Source of the DNA: Bacillus sp. USDA818B3_A
Lineage (GTDB): Bacteria > Bacillota > Bacilli > Bacillales > Cytobacillaceae
Assembly (NCBI RefSeq): GCF_009928415.1
Contig: NZ_JAABNN010000002.1
Coordinates: 62,001-126,000, forward strand
DNA length: 64,000 nt
Direction of reading: 5' to 3'
Made by a program: the position numbers and the translations under genes. This document shows, in pieces, positions 24,175-33,601 of this stretch (position 1 is the first letter of the stretch; each line of letters starts with the position of its first letter). The notes below the pieces were generated by a model. It made no database searches. It saw nothing but the letters and a program-made list of their open reading frames with translations, and was not told the DNA's origin.

Positions 24175-25690
24175 CTGCTTCCTTTCTATTTGACCCAGCC
24201 ATCAACAAGCCAAGTTCCTGCTCGGAAGTTTCTTTTGGATTGACGATCGCAACGATTTTCCCCTCATAAATGACAGCAATCCGGTCACTTACATTTATGA
24301 TTTCATCCAACTCGAATGAAACTAGCAAGACCGCTTTCCCATGATCACGCTGTTCAATCAGACGTTTATGAATAAATTCAATTGCACCAACATCCAATCC
24401 ACGCGTAGGCTGTGCAGCAATTAGCAAGTCGGGATCCCGGTCTACTTCTCGTCCAATAATCGCTTTTTGCTGATTTCCTCCGGATAGTGCCCGAGCTAAT
24501 GTATATTCGCTGGGTGTCCGAACATCAAACTCACTTATTAATGTTTTTGCTTTTTTATAGATTTCCTTGAAATTTAAAACGCCGCTTTTTGAGAAAGGTC
24601 TTTTATTATAGGTTTGTAAGACCATATTCTCACCAATCGGGAAGTTTAAAACTAACCCATGCTTATGGCGGTCTTGAGGAATGTGGCCGACACCAGATTC
24701 TGTGATTTTCCGAGGGGTTTGATTCATTAGTTCTTTACCATTTAATTTAATACTCCCGCTCTCCGCTTTACGTAATCCTGTAATAGCTTCAATCAATTCT
24801 GATTGTCCATTTCCGTCTATTCCCGCGATACCTACAATTTCTCCAGCCTTAACGGTAAGGTCGAGTCCACTAACAATATTGATGCCACGAGAATCTTTTA
24901 CAACTAAATTCTGAACCTGAAGCACGTCCTGTTCCGGTTTTGCTTCAGCCTTTTCTGTTTTAAAGACCACTTCTCGTCCAACCATTAAGCTTGCCAGTTC
25001 GTTAGGATTCGTTTCACTTACATTAACCGTGCCAATACCCTTCCCTTTACGAATAACCGTACAGCGGTCGGCGACCTCCATAATCTCTTTTAATTTATGG
25101 GTAATGAGAATAATAGATTTGCCTTCCTTTATAAGCGTTTTCATAATTTGCATAAGTTCTTTAATTTCCTGTGGTGTCAGTACAGCAGAAGGTTCATCAA
25201 AAATAACAATCTCTGCACCGCGGTATAATGTTTTTAAGATTTCTACCCTTTGCTGCATTCCCACGGAAATATCGGATATCTTTGCCTGCGGATCAACGGC
25301 CAATCCATAACGTTCTGAAATCTCACGAACTTCTTTTTCGGCCTTTTTTAAGTCAATTCTTCCCCCAGTTGTTATTTCTCTGCCGAGGATTATATTTTCT
25401 GTAACCGTAAATGTATCGACTAACATAAAGTGCTGGTGAACCATTCCGATTCCTAAATCATTTGCAATATTTGGGTTAGTGATTTTAACAGGTTTCCCTT
25501 TCACTCGAATTTCACCTTGTTCAGGTTGGTAAAGCCCAAAAAGTACATTCATCAAGGTGGATTTGCCCGCACCATTTTCACCTAATAATGCGTGAATTTC
25601 TCCCTTCTTTAATTGAAGGGTAATGTTATCATTCGCAACGAAACCGCCAAATTCTTTACGAATGTTGAGCATTTCTATTACAAAATCCAT
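24155..25690 (-). CDS. BMP-type nucleoside ABC transporter, double ATPase (NupO-like)
   Basis: The 511-residue protein has two fused nucleotide-binding domains. Domain 1: Walker A LLGENGAGKST near residue 37, signature ISVGMQQR, Walker B AEIVIFDEPSAVLTPQE. Domain 2: a degenerate P-loop GIAGIDGNGQSE near residue 290, signature ALSGGNQQK and Walker B-like DPDLLIAAQPTRGLDVGA. An active and a degenerate site is normal for ribose/nucleoside importers of this class. The start ATG at 25690 lies 5 nt after AGGGAGTGA. Confidence 0.92.
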   Translation of the reverse strand: MDFVIEMLNIRKEFGGFVANDNITLQLKKGEIHALLGENGAGKSTLMNVLFGLYQPEQGEIRVKGKPVKITNPNIANDLGIGMVHQHFMLVDTFTVTENIILGREITTGGRIDLKKAEKEVREISERYGLAVDPQAKISDISVGMQQRVEILKTLYRGAEIVIFDEPSAVLTPQEIKELMQIMKTLIKEGKSIILITHKLKEIMEVADRCTVIRKGKGIGTVNVSETNPNELASLMVGREVVFKTEKAEAKPEQDVLQVQNLVVKDSRGINIVSGLDLTVKAGEIVGIAGIDGNGQSELIEAITGLRKAESGSIKLNGKELMNQTPRKITESGVGHIPQDRHKHGLVLNFPIGENMVLQTYNKRPFSKSGVLNFKEIYKKAKTLISEFDVRTPSEYTLARALSGGNQQKAIIGREVDRDPDLLIAAQPTRGLDVGAIEFIHKRLIEQRDHGKAVLLVSFELDEIINVSDRIAVIYEGKIVAIVNPKETSEQELGLLMAGSNRKEAGEHSHA

Positions 25691-25793
25691 CTTTCTCACT
25701 CCCTGTGTTAGGTTAAAAGGAAATTTTGACCAATAGTAGTAAGAGGTCAGACCTTTCAGATTTTTAAAAAAACAGGGATTTCCTCCCCACTAA

Positions 25794-25880
25794 AATCTTA
25801 AATGAAAGGTAGAATTTGTTTCTACACTTCACTTAGGATTTCATTAAGAAGGAATAAGCAGGATTTAATACCTGCTTATT
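25794..25880 (-). other. Two hairpins in the lipoprotein-ATPase spacer of the nucleoside operon
   Basis: A 21-bp imperfect stem (25794-25814 with 25820-25840, 17 matches) is preceded in the transcript by a perfect 10-bp stem (25853-25862 with 25871-25880). The first is followed only by TTCCTTCTT, so it is a weak terminator. Such structures often allow more binding protein than membrane parts by partial termination or mRNA protection; that role is inferred. Confidence 0.5.
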
Positions 25881-25888
25881 CCTTTATA

Positions 25889-26965
25889 TTATTTTGCACT
25901 AAAAGTTTTTAATTCAGCACGTGTACCAGGAACTTTTACTGCACCTGATTTAATTTTGTCAGTCCATTCTTTCACAGCGGTTTCAATTGCTTCTTTATTT
26001 GCTGCTTTGCTATTAATTGGTGCTAAACCAACACCATCTTCAGCAAGGCCGTAAAGTGCAACTTTTCCGCCAGGGAAATTACCTTCTTTAGCTTTTGTAG
26101 ATACGTCGATTACAGCATTGTCTACGCGTTTAAGTGCGGAAGTTAAGACAACATCTGGACCCATGTTTGCTTGGTCACTGTCAACACCGATTGCCCAAAT
26201 TTCACGAGCTGGGTCTTTTTTCTTAAGGTCATTAGCTTCTTTAAATAAACCAACACCTGTACCGCCAGCAGCATGGAAAACTACATCTGCGCCAGAAGAG
26301 TACATTTTTGAAGCAATTGATTGACCAAGTTCAGCTTTATCAAAAGCTCCAGCATATTGAATATCAACAGTAGCTTCTGGTTTCGCCGCTTTAACACCTG
26401 CTACAAATCCAGCTTCAAAACGTTCAATAACAGCTCCTTCGACACCGCCGATAAAACCAATTTTATTGGATTTAGTTGTCATTGCCGCTGCAACACCCGC
26501 TAGGAATGATGCCTCTTGTTCTTTGAAGAGGATGCTTGCTACGTTGTCTTGTTTAACTTCAGAGTCAACAATTGCGAAATGATGATCTTTTTGTTGTTGT
26601 GCAATTTCGTCAACCGCACCCTGCATCAAAAAGCCAATTCCAAATACTAAATCAAAATCTTGACGTGCAAGAGTGTTTAAATTAGTAGCATAATCTGCAT
26701 CTGATTTAGATTGAACGTAATCATATCCGCCTTTACCTTTTTCCAAGCCATTGTCTTTACCGAATTTTTGAAGACCTTCCCATGCGGATTGGTTAAATGA
26801 TTTGTCATCTACACCGCCCACATCAGTGACCATTGCTACAGAGAATGTATCTTTGTCTCCACCTTTAGATGTTTCGTTTGTGTCATCACTTTTTCCACAA
26901 GCACCTAAAAGTGTCCCAGCAGCAAGAACTAGAGATAGTGTCATTCCAATTTTACGCTTTTTCAA
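25889..26965 (-). CDS. BMP-family substrate-binding lipoprotein (NupN-like)
   Basis: The 358-residue protein has a lipoprotein signal peptide: basic start KKRKIGMTLSLV, hydrophobic core and lipobox LLGAC with Cys at 23. The mature part matches the Bmp/PnrA family (AMVTDVGGVDDKSFNQSAWEGL, GIGFLMQGAVDEIA, GFIGGVEGAVIERFEAGFVAGV, GGTGVGLFKEA, WAIGVDSDQ), which bind purine nucleosides outside the membrane. It is the first gene of the operon. The TTG start follows AGGGGGT by 8 nt. Confidence 0.92.
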   Translation of the reverse strand: MKKRKIGMTLSLVLAAGTLLGACGKSDDTNETSKGGDKDTFSVAMVTDVGGVDDKSFNQSAWEGLQKFGKDNGLEKGKGGYDYVQSKSDADYATNLNTLARQDFDLVFGIGFLMQGAVDEIAQQQKDHHFAIVDSEVKQDNVASILFKEQEASFLAGVAAAMTTKSNKIGFIGGVEGAVIERFEAGFVAGVKAAKPEATVDIQYAGAFDKAELGQSIASKMYSSGADVVFHAAGGTGVGLFKEANDLKKKDPAREIWAIGVDSDQANMGPDVVLTSALKRVDNAVIDVSTKAKEGNFPGGKVALYGLAEDGVGLAPINSKAANKEAIETAVKEWTDKIKSGAVKVPGTRAELKTFSAK

Positions 26966-27023
26966 GGTAATTGACCCCCTATGAATTTGTTTGATTTTTG
27001 TAGAAATGATTTTATAGACTGTT

Positions 27024-27037
27024 TAGATTTACATCTA
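27024..27037. promoter_or_regulatory. Palindrome in the ymfC-nucleoside operon spacer, possible operator
   Basis: TAGATTTACATCTA has perfect 5-bp arms around TTAC and lies 59 bp before the lipoprotein gene. It might bind YmfC or another regulator; nothing else supports that. Confidence 0.3.
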
Positions 27038-27047
27038 TTAAAAAAGA

Positions 27048-27773
27048 TCAAAATCTCTTTCTTAATACATGAAAACTAAACTTATCCGCCTTAAAATAGT
27101 TTACCGAAAATAGGACAGGTTCATCCATTTCATCAAAATGCATTTGCTTTAAAACAAGCAGAGCAGTTTCTGGTTCACATTCTAATATGGGGGAAATTTT
27201 CTCATGATAACCTATTGGTTCGATTTGAGCGATAGCGTATGTAATTTTGCGGTTTGCCTCTTCCTCTAAAATCTGAAAAATGGATTCTTCTTCATGAGAA
27301 AATGTTTCAGGCAAAATGCTTTCCGGGACCTTATCGATGCAATAAACAACAGGTTCTCCGTTTGCGGTTCTTACCCTCTCCATTACGAATATTTCCTCAC
27401 TATCAGGACACGAGAAACGACGAACATCCTCTTCGGTGGGAACTTGAGTTGATGAACTTAAGAAAATGGTGCCTGGTTTCATGCCAGCTTGTTTAATCAT
27501 GTAAGTGACACTATTTAGTTGTTCAATCCCGGATGTAAACATTGGCCGTGCGTTAACAAAAGTACCAACACCGTGGCGCCTAATGATTACATTCTCCTCC
27601 TCAAGAATTCTTAGTGCTTCTCGAAGAGTCGCCCGGCTCACACCTAGTTGTTTGGCAAGATCAAATTCTGAAGGCAGCTTTTCTTTTTCTTTATATACCC
27701 CATTTTTAATATCCTGCTTCAACCGATCGATGACTTGTAAATATAAGTGCCGGTTATCTGACTTAATAGACAT
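27048..27773 (-). CDS. ymfC: YmfC, GntR-family transcriptional regulator (HutC subfamily)
   Basis: The 241-residue product has an N-terminal winged-helix domain ([46 protein letters not shown] to about residue 75) and a UbiC/UTRA effector-binding domain, which identifies the HutC branch. YmfC of B. subtilis has no firmly known ligand. Here it immediately precedes the BMP nucleoside operon on the same strand with an 82-bp gap, so a role in controlling that operon, with a nucleoside-related effector, is a fair inference. ATG at 27773 follows GGAGG by 7 nt and gives the family length. Confidence 0.92.
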   Translation of the reverse strand: MSIKSDNRHLYLQVIDRLKQDIKNGVYKEKEKLPSEFDLAKQLGVSRATLREALRILEEENVIIRRHGVGTFVNARPMFTSGIEQLNSVTYMIKQAGMKPGTIFLSSSTQVPTEEDVRRFSCPDSEEIFVMERVRTANGEPVVYCIDKVPESILPETFSHEEESIFQILEEEANRKITYAIAQIEPIGYHEKISPILECEPETALLVLKQMHFDEMDEPVLFSVNYFKADKFSFHVLRKRF

Positions 27774-27801
27774 GCTGTTTCCTCCAGCCTTTTTCCTAGA
27801 C

Positions 27802-27815
27802 ATCAGACATCTGAT
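27802..27815. promoter_or_regulatory. Perfect 14-bp-span palindrome upstream of ymfC, possible autoregulatory operator
   Basis: ATCAGA-CA-TCTGAT lies 29 bp before the ymfC start, between promoter and ribosome binding site. GntR regulators commonly bind such short palindromes near their own genes. Confidence 0.4.
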
Positions 27816-27915
27816 ATCATTCCTACTAATCGGATTTATATTAACATTTTTTATTAGATAAATAAATAGATATATAAAATTTCGTCGAAAAAAGGGGGAA
27901 AAAAGCTAACATTCA

Positions 27916-27929
27916 AGACAACGCTTACA
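27916..27929 (-). promoter_or_regulatory. cre (CcpA) site upstream of ymfC
   Basis: The minus strand from 27930 reads ATGTAAGCGTTGTCT, which satisfies every position of the B. subtilis cre consensus WTGNAANCGNWNNCW. It is about 145 bp upstream of ymfC in the 340-bp spacer 27774-28113, which otherwise shows an AT-rich stretch and the spoIIIE terminator. Confidence 0.55.
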
Positions 27930-28052
27930 TATTATTTGAAAAATTACCAAAAACATGTCGAATTATGTAGAATTACAAGATTTAATTAAAATGAAGATGT
28001 CCATTCATTGTCCTGTTACTATAGTATCATATCCAACAACAAATTAGACCAC

Positions 28053-28080
28053 AAAAAAAAGAGCACAACGGCTCTTTTTT
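28053..28080 (-). terminator. spoIIIE terminator
   Basis: AAAAAGAGC pairs with GCTCTTTTT around ACAACG; both arms end in A/T runs so it can act in both directions. It lies 34 bp beyond spoIIIE. Confidence 0.8.
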
Positions 28081-28113
28081 ACTAGTATTGATACCTTTCG
28101 GGCTTTATTCAGA

Positions 28114-30471
28114 TTATGAACTCTGTTCCTCTTTTGGTTTTGCTTGTAATACAGCACGTGGCTTACTGCCCTCATATGGGCCTACAATACCGCGGGCTTC
28201 CATCTCATCAATTAGTCGTGCTGCCCTGGTATAACCAATTCGGAAACGCCGCTGCAGCATGGATACCGATGCGGTTTGCATTTCGATAATTAAATCAACA
28301 GCCTCTTCATATAATTCATCATCGACTGCACCAGTTACTTCCGGAATATCATCTGGAATCATTTCTTCTTGGTATTGTGCTTTTTGCTGTGAAATAACAA
28401 ATTCTACCGTATCCTCTACCTCTTGGTCTGAGAGGAAAGCACCTTGAACCCGTACAGGTTTCGATGCTCCGACAGGGAGGAATAACATATCCCCTCTGCC
28501 GAGCAGTTTCTCCGCACCGCCCATATCGAGGATGGTCCTTGAATCAGTCGCACTTGAAACAGCAAAGGCAATACGGGATGGTATATTAGCCTTAATCACA
28601 CCGGTGATCACATCGACCGACGGACGCTGTGTGGCGATGATTAGGTGAATTCCCGCGGCACGCGCCATTTGAGCTAATCGGGTAATTGAATCTTCTACAT
28701 CCGATGAGGCAACCATCATTAAATCGGCCAACTCGTCGACAATCACGACAATGTAAGGCAGCAATGGCTGTTTGTCATTCTCCTCAAGGTTGTGTTTTCT
28801 CACATGGTCATTATATCCTTCAATATTACGTGTACCGGTGTGAGAAAACAGTTCATACCGTCTTTCCATTTCACTTACTACTTTCTTTAATGCTTGTGAA
28901 GCTTTTTTTGCATCTGTTACTACCGGTGCGAGCAAATGTGGAATCCCATTATATACATTTAATTCAACCATTTTTGGGTCAATCATCATTAATTTGACTT
29001 CATGGGGCTTTGCCCTCATTAATAGGCTCGTAATAATTCCGTTTATACATACACTCTTTCCGCTTCCTGTCGCTCCGGCAACAAGTAAATGCGGCATTTT
29101 ATTTAATTCGGCAAGAACTGCTTCACCGGTAATATCCCTGCCAAGCCCAATTAATAGTTTCGCATCAGGTTTGTCATTTTGGGTCGCTTCTAACACTTCC
29201 CTTAAAGAAACCATTGCAACCTCAGAATTTGGCACCTCAATTCCAATCGCTGATTTACCGGGAATTGGCGCTTCAATACGGATTCCTTTAGCAGCAAGTG
29301 CTAAGGCGATGTCATCACTTAGGCTTACAATTTTACTAACCTTCACGCCAACATCAGGATGTACCTCATATTTTGTAACAGCAGGTCCTAAATGAACCTG
29401 AGTAACCCGGGCTTTTACTCCAAAGGATTGGAAGGTTCTTTCAAGTTTTGCAGCATTGGCATGGATTAGTTGATATTCACCGCTTTGGTCTGTTTTCTTT
29501 GGAGCTTTTAAGAGTCTTAGCGGCGGCAATTCATAAGAAACATTCTCTACTGCTGCCTCCGTAAATGAAATTGGAGGAGTATTATCATCCTCATCCTCTT
29601 CTGTTTTGCGTTTTTGTTCTTTTCCCTTGGTTTGATCGGCTTCAGAAGTAACGGCAGGCGGCACTTCTACGTATGCTCTATCTGAAAAACTAGAGATAAT
29701 CGGTTCAGGAACAATGGTTTCTTCCTGTTCTGGCACATGATTATTAATAACTGGTGCAGGTTCTCTTTGACGGTTTTCACGTTCTTTCTGCTTCTCGGCA
29801 ATCCGCTCATTGCGCCGCTCGGCTTGTTTCTGTTTCCATTCAGACATGTCCAGCTTGAATGCTTCCCATTGTCCTTTAGAAAAATCAAACAAAGTCAGAA
29901 TGATTTTGCCAACAAAATCACCAAATGATTTTCCTGTCAACAAGATAACCCCAATAAGAATAAAGATAAATGCAATAATTTTTGTCCCTGTCTCTGCAAA
30001 TAAATAGTGGAAGAGGGCAAATAGAACCGCTCCGAGAATTCCTCCTCCAAGATCCGTTGTACTTGTCTCCCCTCTTAATTCCATCATAAATAACTCCCAG
30101 GTGTTGTTAATCACACTTGGGTCCTTAAAATTCCCATCGTTTGTGAGCAGGTGGAATAGGGTTACATGACTCAGGAGAAGGATGGCTGAAATAATAAAAT
30201 AGCTGCCAACTAGTTTAATATGAAATAAAAAGGGAATCGTTCGTTTCCACATTAAATAAATACTTAAGATAACTAGTCCTAAAAGACCCAGCATATACCA
30301 TTCGCCCATCCAAAAACGAAAGAATAGAACAGTGGCCTTCCCTACTGCTCCTAACTTGGCAATCGATATAACGGCCAGTGCTAAGATCGCTAAGGCCGTT
30401 AATTCATATTGAACGGTTCGTTTTAAATGATTGTCTCTTTTTTTGGGTTGTCTTTTCTTTTTTTTGGCCAT
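28114..30471 (-). CDS. spoIIIE: DNA translocase SpoIIIE/FtsK
   Basis: SpoIIIE pumps the trapped chromosome into the forespore after asymmetric division. The 785-residue protein has four N-terminal membrane segments (about residues 20-180), a charged linker (about 205-310) and the RecA-like motor: Walker [17 protein letters not shown] near residue 470, Walker [15 protein letters not shown], sensor [14 protein letters not shown]. The C-terminal gamma winged helix ([28 protein letters not shown]) recognises SRS octamers. The length is that of B. subtilis SpoIIIE. ATG follows AAGGTGATT. Confidence 0.95.
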   Translation of the reverse strand: MAKKKKRQPKKRDNHLKRTVQYELTALAILALAVISIAKLGAVGKATVLFFRFWMGEWYMLGLLGLVILSIYLMWKRTIPFLFHIKLVGSYFIISAILLLSHVTLFHLLTNDGNFKDPSVINNTWELFMMELRGETSTTDLGGGILGAVLFALFHYLFAETGTKIIAFIFILIGVILLTGKSFGDFVGKIILTLFDFSKGQWEAFKLDMSEWKQKQAERRNERIAEKQKERENRQREPAPVINNHVPEQEETIVPEPIISSFSDRAYVEVPPAVTSEADQTKGKEQKRKTEEDEDDNTPPISFTEAAVENVSYELPPLRLLKAPKKTDQSGEYQLIHANAAKLERTFQSFGVKARVTQVHLGPAVTKYEVHPDVGVKVSKIVSLSDDIALALAAKGIRIEAPIPGKSAIGIEVPNSEVAMVSLREVLEATQNDKPDAKLLIGLGRDITGEAVLAELNKMPHLLVAGATGSGKSVCINGIITSLLMRAKPHEVKLMMIDPKMVELNVYNGIPHLLAPVVTDAKKASQALKKVVSEMERRYELFSHTGTRNIEGYNDHVRKHNLEENDKQPLLPYIVVIVDELADLMMVASSDVEDSITRLAQMARAAGIHLIIATQRPSVDVITGVIKANIPSRIAFAVSSATDSRTILDMGGAEKLLGRGDMLFLPVGASKPVRVQGAFLSDQEVEDTVEFVISQQKAQYQEEMIPDDIPEVTGAVDDELYEEAVDLIIEMQTASVSMLQRRFRIGYTRAARLIDEMEARGIVGPYEGSKPRAVLQAKPKEEQSS

Positions 30472-30549
30472 TTAATCACCTTGTACTATATTTTTATTTC
30501 ACTTTTTAGCTGGTACTCATATGTTTAAGTATCCATTTATGTATGTATA

Positions 30550-30580
30550 AAAATGAGCAGCCGAAAATGGCTGCTCTTTT
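30550..30580 (-). terminator. Terminator after ylzJ
   Basis: GAGCAGCC (30555-30562) pairs with GGCTGCTC (30569-30576); T runs occur on both sides, so it is probably bidirectional. Confidence 0.82.
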
Positions 30581-30611
30581 TCTCTTTTTATAATTATACC
30601 ATATTCTACTA

Positions 30612-30848
30612 TTACATTGCCGATAAACCACCAAGGTTAGCAAAAGAAATTTTGCTGCCCGGGCACAATTCCTGATTTAAATAATGCTGTGGATCGCTGC
30701 TTAAGATTCGGACAATTTGGACATGGTCTGAATCTGTTTGCTCTACAAGCATAGAAATTCCCTGATAGGAGATTAGCTTTTGCTTGCTCTGTTCCACTTC
30801 TTCAGGCGGGAAGATCAACTCACTTGGCATCATCGTATAAAGGATCAT
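30612..30848 (-). CDS. ylzJ: YlzJ-like protein
   Basis: A 78-residue protein of the YlzJ family, found next to tepA throughout Bacillus. [17 protein letters not shown] at the start and [22 protein letters not shown] are recognisable; there is no membrane segment or catalytic motif. The ATG overlaps the tepA stop by 4 bp (ATGA), so translation is coupled. Function unknown. Confidence 0.85.
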   Translation of the reverse strand: MILYTMMPSELIFPPEEVEQSKQKLISYQGISMLVEQTDSDHVQIVRILSSDPQHYLNQELCPGSKISFANLGGLSAM

Positions 30849-31597
30849 TGAATCAGCCCCTCATTTTTTTCCTTTTGAAGTTCGATCATTTCATATAATT
30901 TCTTCATCGCAGGCCCTAGACCTCCGACTTCATCAATTAATCCGTATTTAACGGCATCAACACCAATCACATTCGTCCCAATATCTCTAGTTAGATTTCC
31001 TTTTGCAAACATTAAATCTTTAAACGTTTCTTCTGTAATATTCGAATGTCCCTTAACAAAGTTGACCACCCGCTCCTGCATCTTATCTAAATATTCAAAC
31101 GTTGCGGGCACACCAATAACCAGTCCTGTCAGCCGAATCGGGTGGATGGTCATGGTAGCCGTTTCTGCAATAAAGGAATAATCGCACGAGACCGCGATTG
31201 GCACGCCGATCGAATGTCCACCGCCTAACACAATTGAGACTGTTGGCTTTGATAGAGAGGCAATCATCTCAGATATTGCCAAGCCTGCTTCTACATCTCC
31301 GCCGACTGTATTCAAAATAATGAGGACCCCTTCAATTTTGGGGTTTTGCTCGATGGCGACCAACTGTGGCAGTAAGTGCTCATACTTGGTGGTTTTATTC
31401 TGCGGCGGCAATGCCATATGCCCTTCAATTTGGCCAATAATGGTTAAGCAATGAATACTAGAATCACTTGAAAGCTGCGGTACATTGGTTTGACCCAGCT
31501 GTTGAATTTTTTCTAATAATGGAGAAGTTTTTTCCTCTTTTTGAGGCTCTTGTCCTTCTTGTTTACCGGTATCATTGTTACGGTAATCGTTACTCAT
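30845..31597 (-). CDS. tepA: TepA (YmfB), ClpP-like serine protease
   Basis: TepA, first described as translocation-enhancing protein, is a ClpP-fold protease active in sporulation and signal-peptide handling. The 250-residue product has a hydrophilic N-terminal 45 residues, [20 protein letters not shown], then [19 protein letters not shown], the nucleophile region [15 protein letters not shown] (Ser equivalent of ClpP GxSMG) and [11 protein letters not shown] carrying the His. The start is ATG at 31597 after AAGGGAG; the seven upstream in-frame codons precede that site. It pairs with ylzJ. Confidence 0.9.
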   Translation of the reverse strand: MSNDYRNNDTGKQEGQEPQKEEKTSPLLEKIQQLGQTNVPQLSSDSSIHCLTIIGQIEGHMALPPQNKTTKYEHLLPQLVAIEQNPKIEGVLIILNTVGGDVEAGLAISEMIASLSKPTVSIVLGGGHSIGVPIAVSCDYSFIAETATMTIHPIRLTGLVIGVPATFEYLDKMQERVVNFVKGHSNITEETFKDLMFAKGNLTRDIGTNVIGVDAVKYGLIDEVGGLGPAMKKLYEMIELQKEKNEGLIQ

Positions 31598-31665
31598 TCT
31601 ACTGCTCCCTTCAAGCATGATATACGCTTAGTATTCACCCAAGAAACAATTTCATGCTCGAAATA

Positions 31666-31695
31666 TGAAAAGGCACTGGTTACAAAACCAGTGCC
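31666..31695 (-). terminator. rnjB terminator
   Basis: GGCACTGGTT (31672-31681) pairs with AACCAGTGCC (31686-31695), followed on the minus strand by TTTTC. Confidence 0.8.
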
Positions 31696-31702
31696 AATCC
31701 TT

Positions 31703-33370
31703 TTAAATTTCCATTATGATAGGGAGTATCATTGGTCGCCTTTTTGTTTTTTCATATAAAAAGCGATTCAATTCATCTCTGATTTCTTGTTTTAAGCTGG
31801 ACCACTCAAATGTGCCTTTTGCCGTGTTTTTTTCTACGATGTCACGGACTAACTTCGTTGAATTGTCCATTAACTTTTCAGACTCTCGTACATAGACAAA
31901 GCCTCTTGAAATAATTTCTGGACCAGCAGCAATTTTCTTTTCCTGCTTGGTCAAAGTAACAACAACAATTAAAATACCATCTTGAGATAAGAGCTTACGG
32001 TCACGCAGAACGATGTTACCCACATCCCCAACGCCAATTCCATCAATCAATACATTTCCTGAGGGAACTTTACCTGAGATCCCCATGCGGTCTTCTTTCC
32101 ATTCGATCACATCGCCGCGTTCTGGAATAACAATCTGTTGATCCATAAGTCCACTTTCTAAGGCCACTTTCCGGTGTGCTTTTAACATCCGATATTCGCC
32201 GTGAACTGGAATAAAGAACTTCGGTTTCATTAAATTAATCATAAATTTCAGTTCTTCTTGACTTCCGTGACTAGATACATGAATGGCTCGTCTGCCAGAT
32301 ATAACATTAGCGCCTGCTCTAAACAGCATATCGATTGTTTTAAATAAAAACACTTCACTGCCCCGTAGAGGAGAGGCAGCGATTAATACTGTATCACCCT
32401 GCTGAATGTTTAAGAGTTTATGGGTCTGCTTAGCCATTTTCTGGAGGGCTTCAATCGGCTCGCCTTGACTCCCTGTCATTAATACAACAATTTCACGATC
32501 CTGATAGTTTTTGATTTCACTTACAGGGATAATTAACTCTTCATCCACTTCTAAATAACCTAAATCAAGGGCGATATGATAAATTCGCTCGAGGCTCTTC
32601 CCAACTACCGCTACTTTCCGCCTATTTTCACTAGCGGCATTAAAAATATGTTGGATCCGATTAATATCTGATGCAAAACAGGCAGCAATAATTCTGCCAG
32701 GAGCATTATAAAAAGAATTGGACATTTCTCGTTCAACAATTGTTTCTGATGTGGTGTAACCTGGTATTTCCGCCTCTGTACTATCTGACAGTAGACACAA
32801 TACACCTTGATCCCCAATAGCAGCCATTTTGCCAATTTCAGGCTGATATAACCTCGTTGCGCCCTGGTCAAACTTAAAATCTCCAGTATAAACAATAATG
32901 CCCTCCGAGGTATGTATACAAACTCCCACTGAATCCGGAATACTATGATTCGTTCTAAAAAAACTAGCTTGTACAGACTCTAATTCGACAATTGTATCGG
33001 AAGTTACTTCTATAAAATTGGCAGTCCCTCTAAATTCTTGTTCTCTTAGTTTTGCATTTGCAAGTGCAAGGGTAAGTTTTGTCCCATAAATCGGGACATT
33101 CACATATTGAAGTACATAGGAAAGAGCACCAATATGATCTTCATGACCATGTGTTAAAAAGATCGCTTTTACCCGTTCCTTATTATCACGTATATATGTT
33201 AAATCAGGTATAACCATATCGATACCGAGCATCTCTTCCTCGGGGAACATTAAGCCAGCATCAATAATAAATATGTCCCTGTCCACCTCAACCAGATACA
33301 TATTTTTTCCGATTTCTCCAAGACCACCAAGCGCAATAAACTTAATGGATGTATTTTTTTTCTTTATCAA
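31703..33370 (-). CDS. rnjB: Ribonuclease J2
   Basis: RNase J2 pairs with RNase J1 in a 5'-exo/endoribonuclease complex for mRNA turnover and rRNA maturation. The 555-residue product has a metallo-beta-lactamase core with FLTHGHEDHIGALSYV near residue 72 (full HxHxDH motif), VGVCIHTSEGIIVYTGDFKFD near residue 160, LMTGSQGEPIEALQKMA (beta-CASP) and FIPVHGEYRML near residue 365, plus a C-terminal dimerisation domain. Position between tepA and dapA marks it as J2 rather than J1. TTG at 33370 follows AGGAGG by 8 nt. Confidence 0.92.
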   Translation of the reverse strand: MIKKKNTSIKFIALGGLGEIGKNMYLVEVDRDIFIIDAGLMFPEEEMLGIDMVIPDLTYIRDNKERVKAIFLTHGHEDHIGALSYVLQYVNVPIYGTKLTLALANAKLREQEFRGTANFIEVTSDTIVELESVQASFFRTNHSIPDSVGVCIHTSEGIIVYTGDFKFDQGATRLYQPEIGKMAAIGDQGVLCLLSDSTEAEIPGYTTSETIVEREMSNSFYNAPGRIIAACFASDINRIQHIFNAASENRRKVAVVGKSLERIYHIALDLGYLEVDEELIIPVSEIKNYQDREIVVLMTGSQGEPIEALQKMAKQTHKLLNIQQGDTVLIAASPLRGSEVFLFKTIDMLFRAGANVISGRRAIHVSSHGSQEELKFMINLMKPKFFIPVHGEYRMLKAHRKVALESGLMDQQIVIPERGDVIEWKEDRMGISGKVPSGNVLIDGIGVGDVGNIVLRDRKLLSQDGILIVVVTLTKQEKKIAAGPEIISRGFVYVRESEKLMDNSTKLVRDIVEKNTAKGTFEWSSLKQEIRDELNRFLYEKTKRRPMILPIIMEI

Positions 33371-33556
33371 ACCCGTTTCCTCCTATGCTGACAATAAATA
33401 AAAATTATACGAGCAAAGTGATGTATCCTGCTTAAATACCACTTTACTATCGCCGACCCAAGATCAGTTATGATTATTATACTTGATAATTGAAAACCTT
33501 TACAACCAATAATCCTTTTTAGGAAACAAGTCTTGTATAAAATCTTACGGCAAAAG

Positions 33557-33595
33557 TAAAAAGAGCCAATCGAACAGAACATTCGATTAGCTCTT
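33557..33595 (-). terminator. dap operon terminator
   Basis: AAGAGCCAATCGAA (33561-33574) pairs with TTCGATTAGCTCTT (33582-33595, one mismatch), followed on the minus strand by TTTTTAC. Confidence 0.85.
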
Positions 33596-33601
33596 GATTC
33601 T

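Noticed and set aside
23116-27773. Sugar (ribose-type) import operon
   Set aside because: ATPase and permeases resemble the ribose class, but the lipoprotein is of the BMP/PnrA nucleoside-binding family, so nucleoside import fits better.
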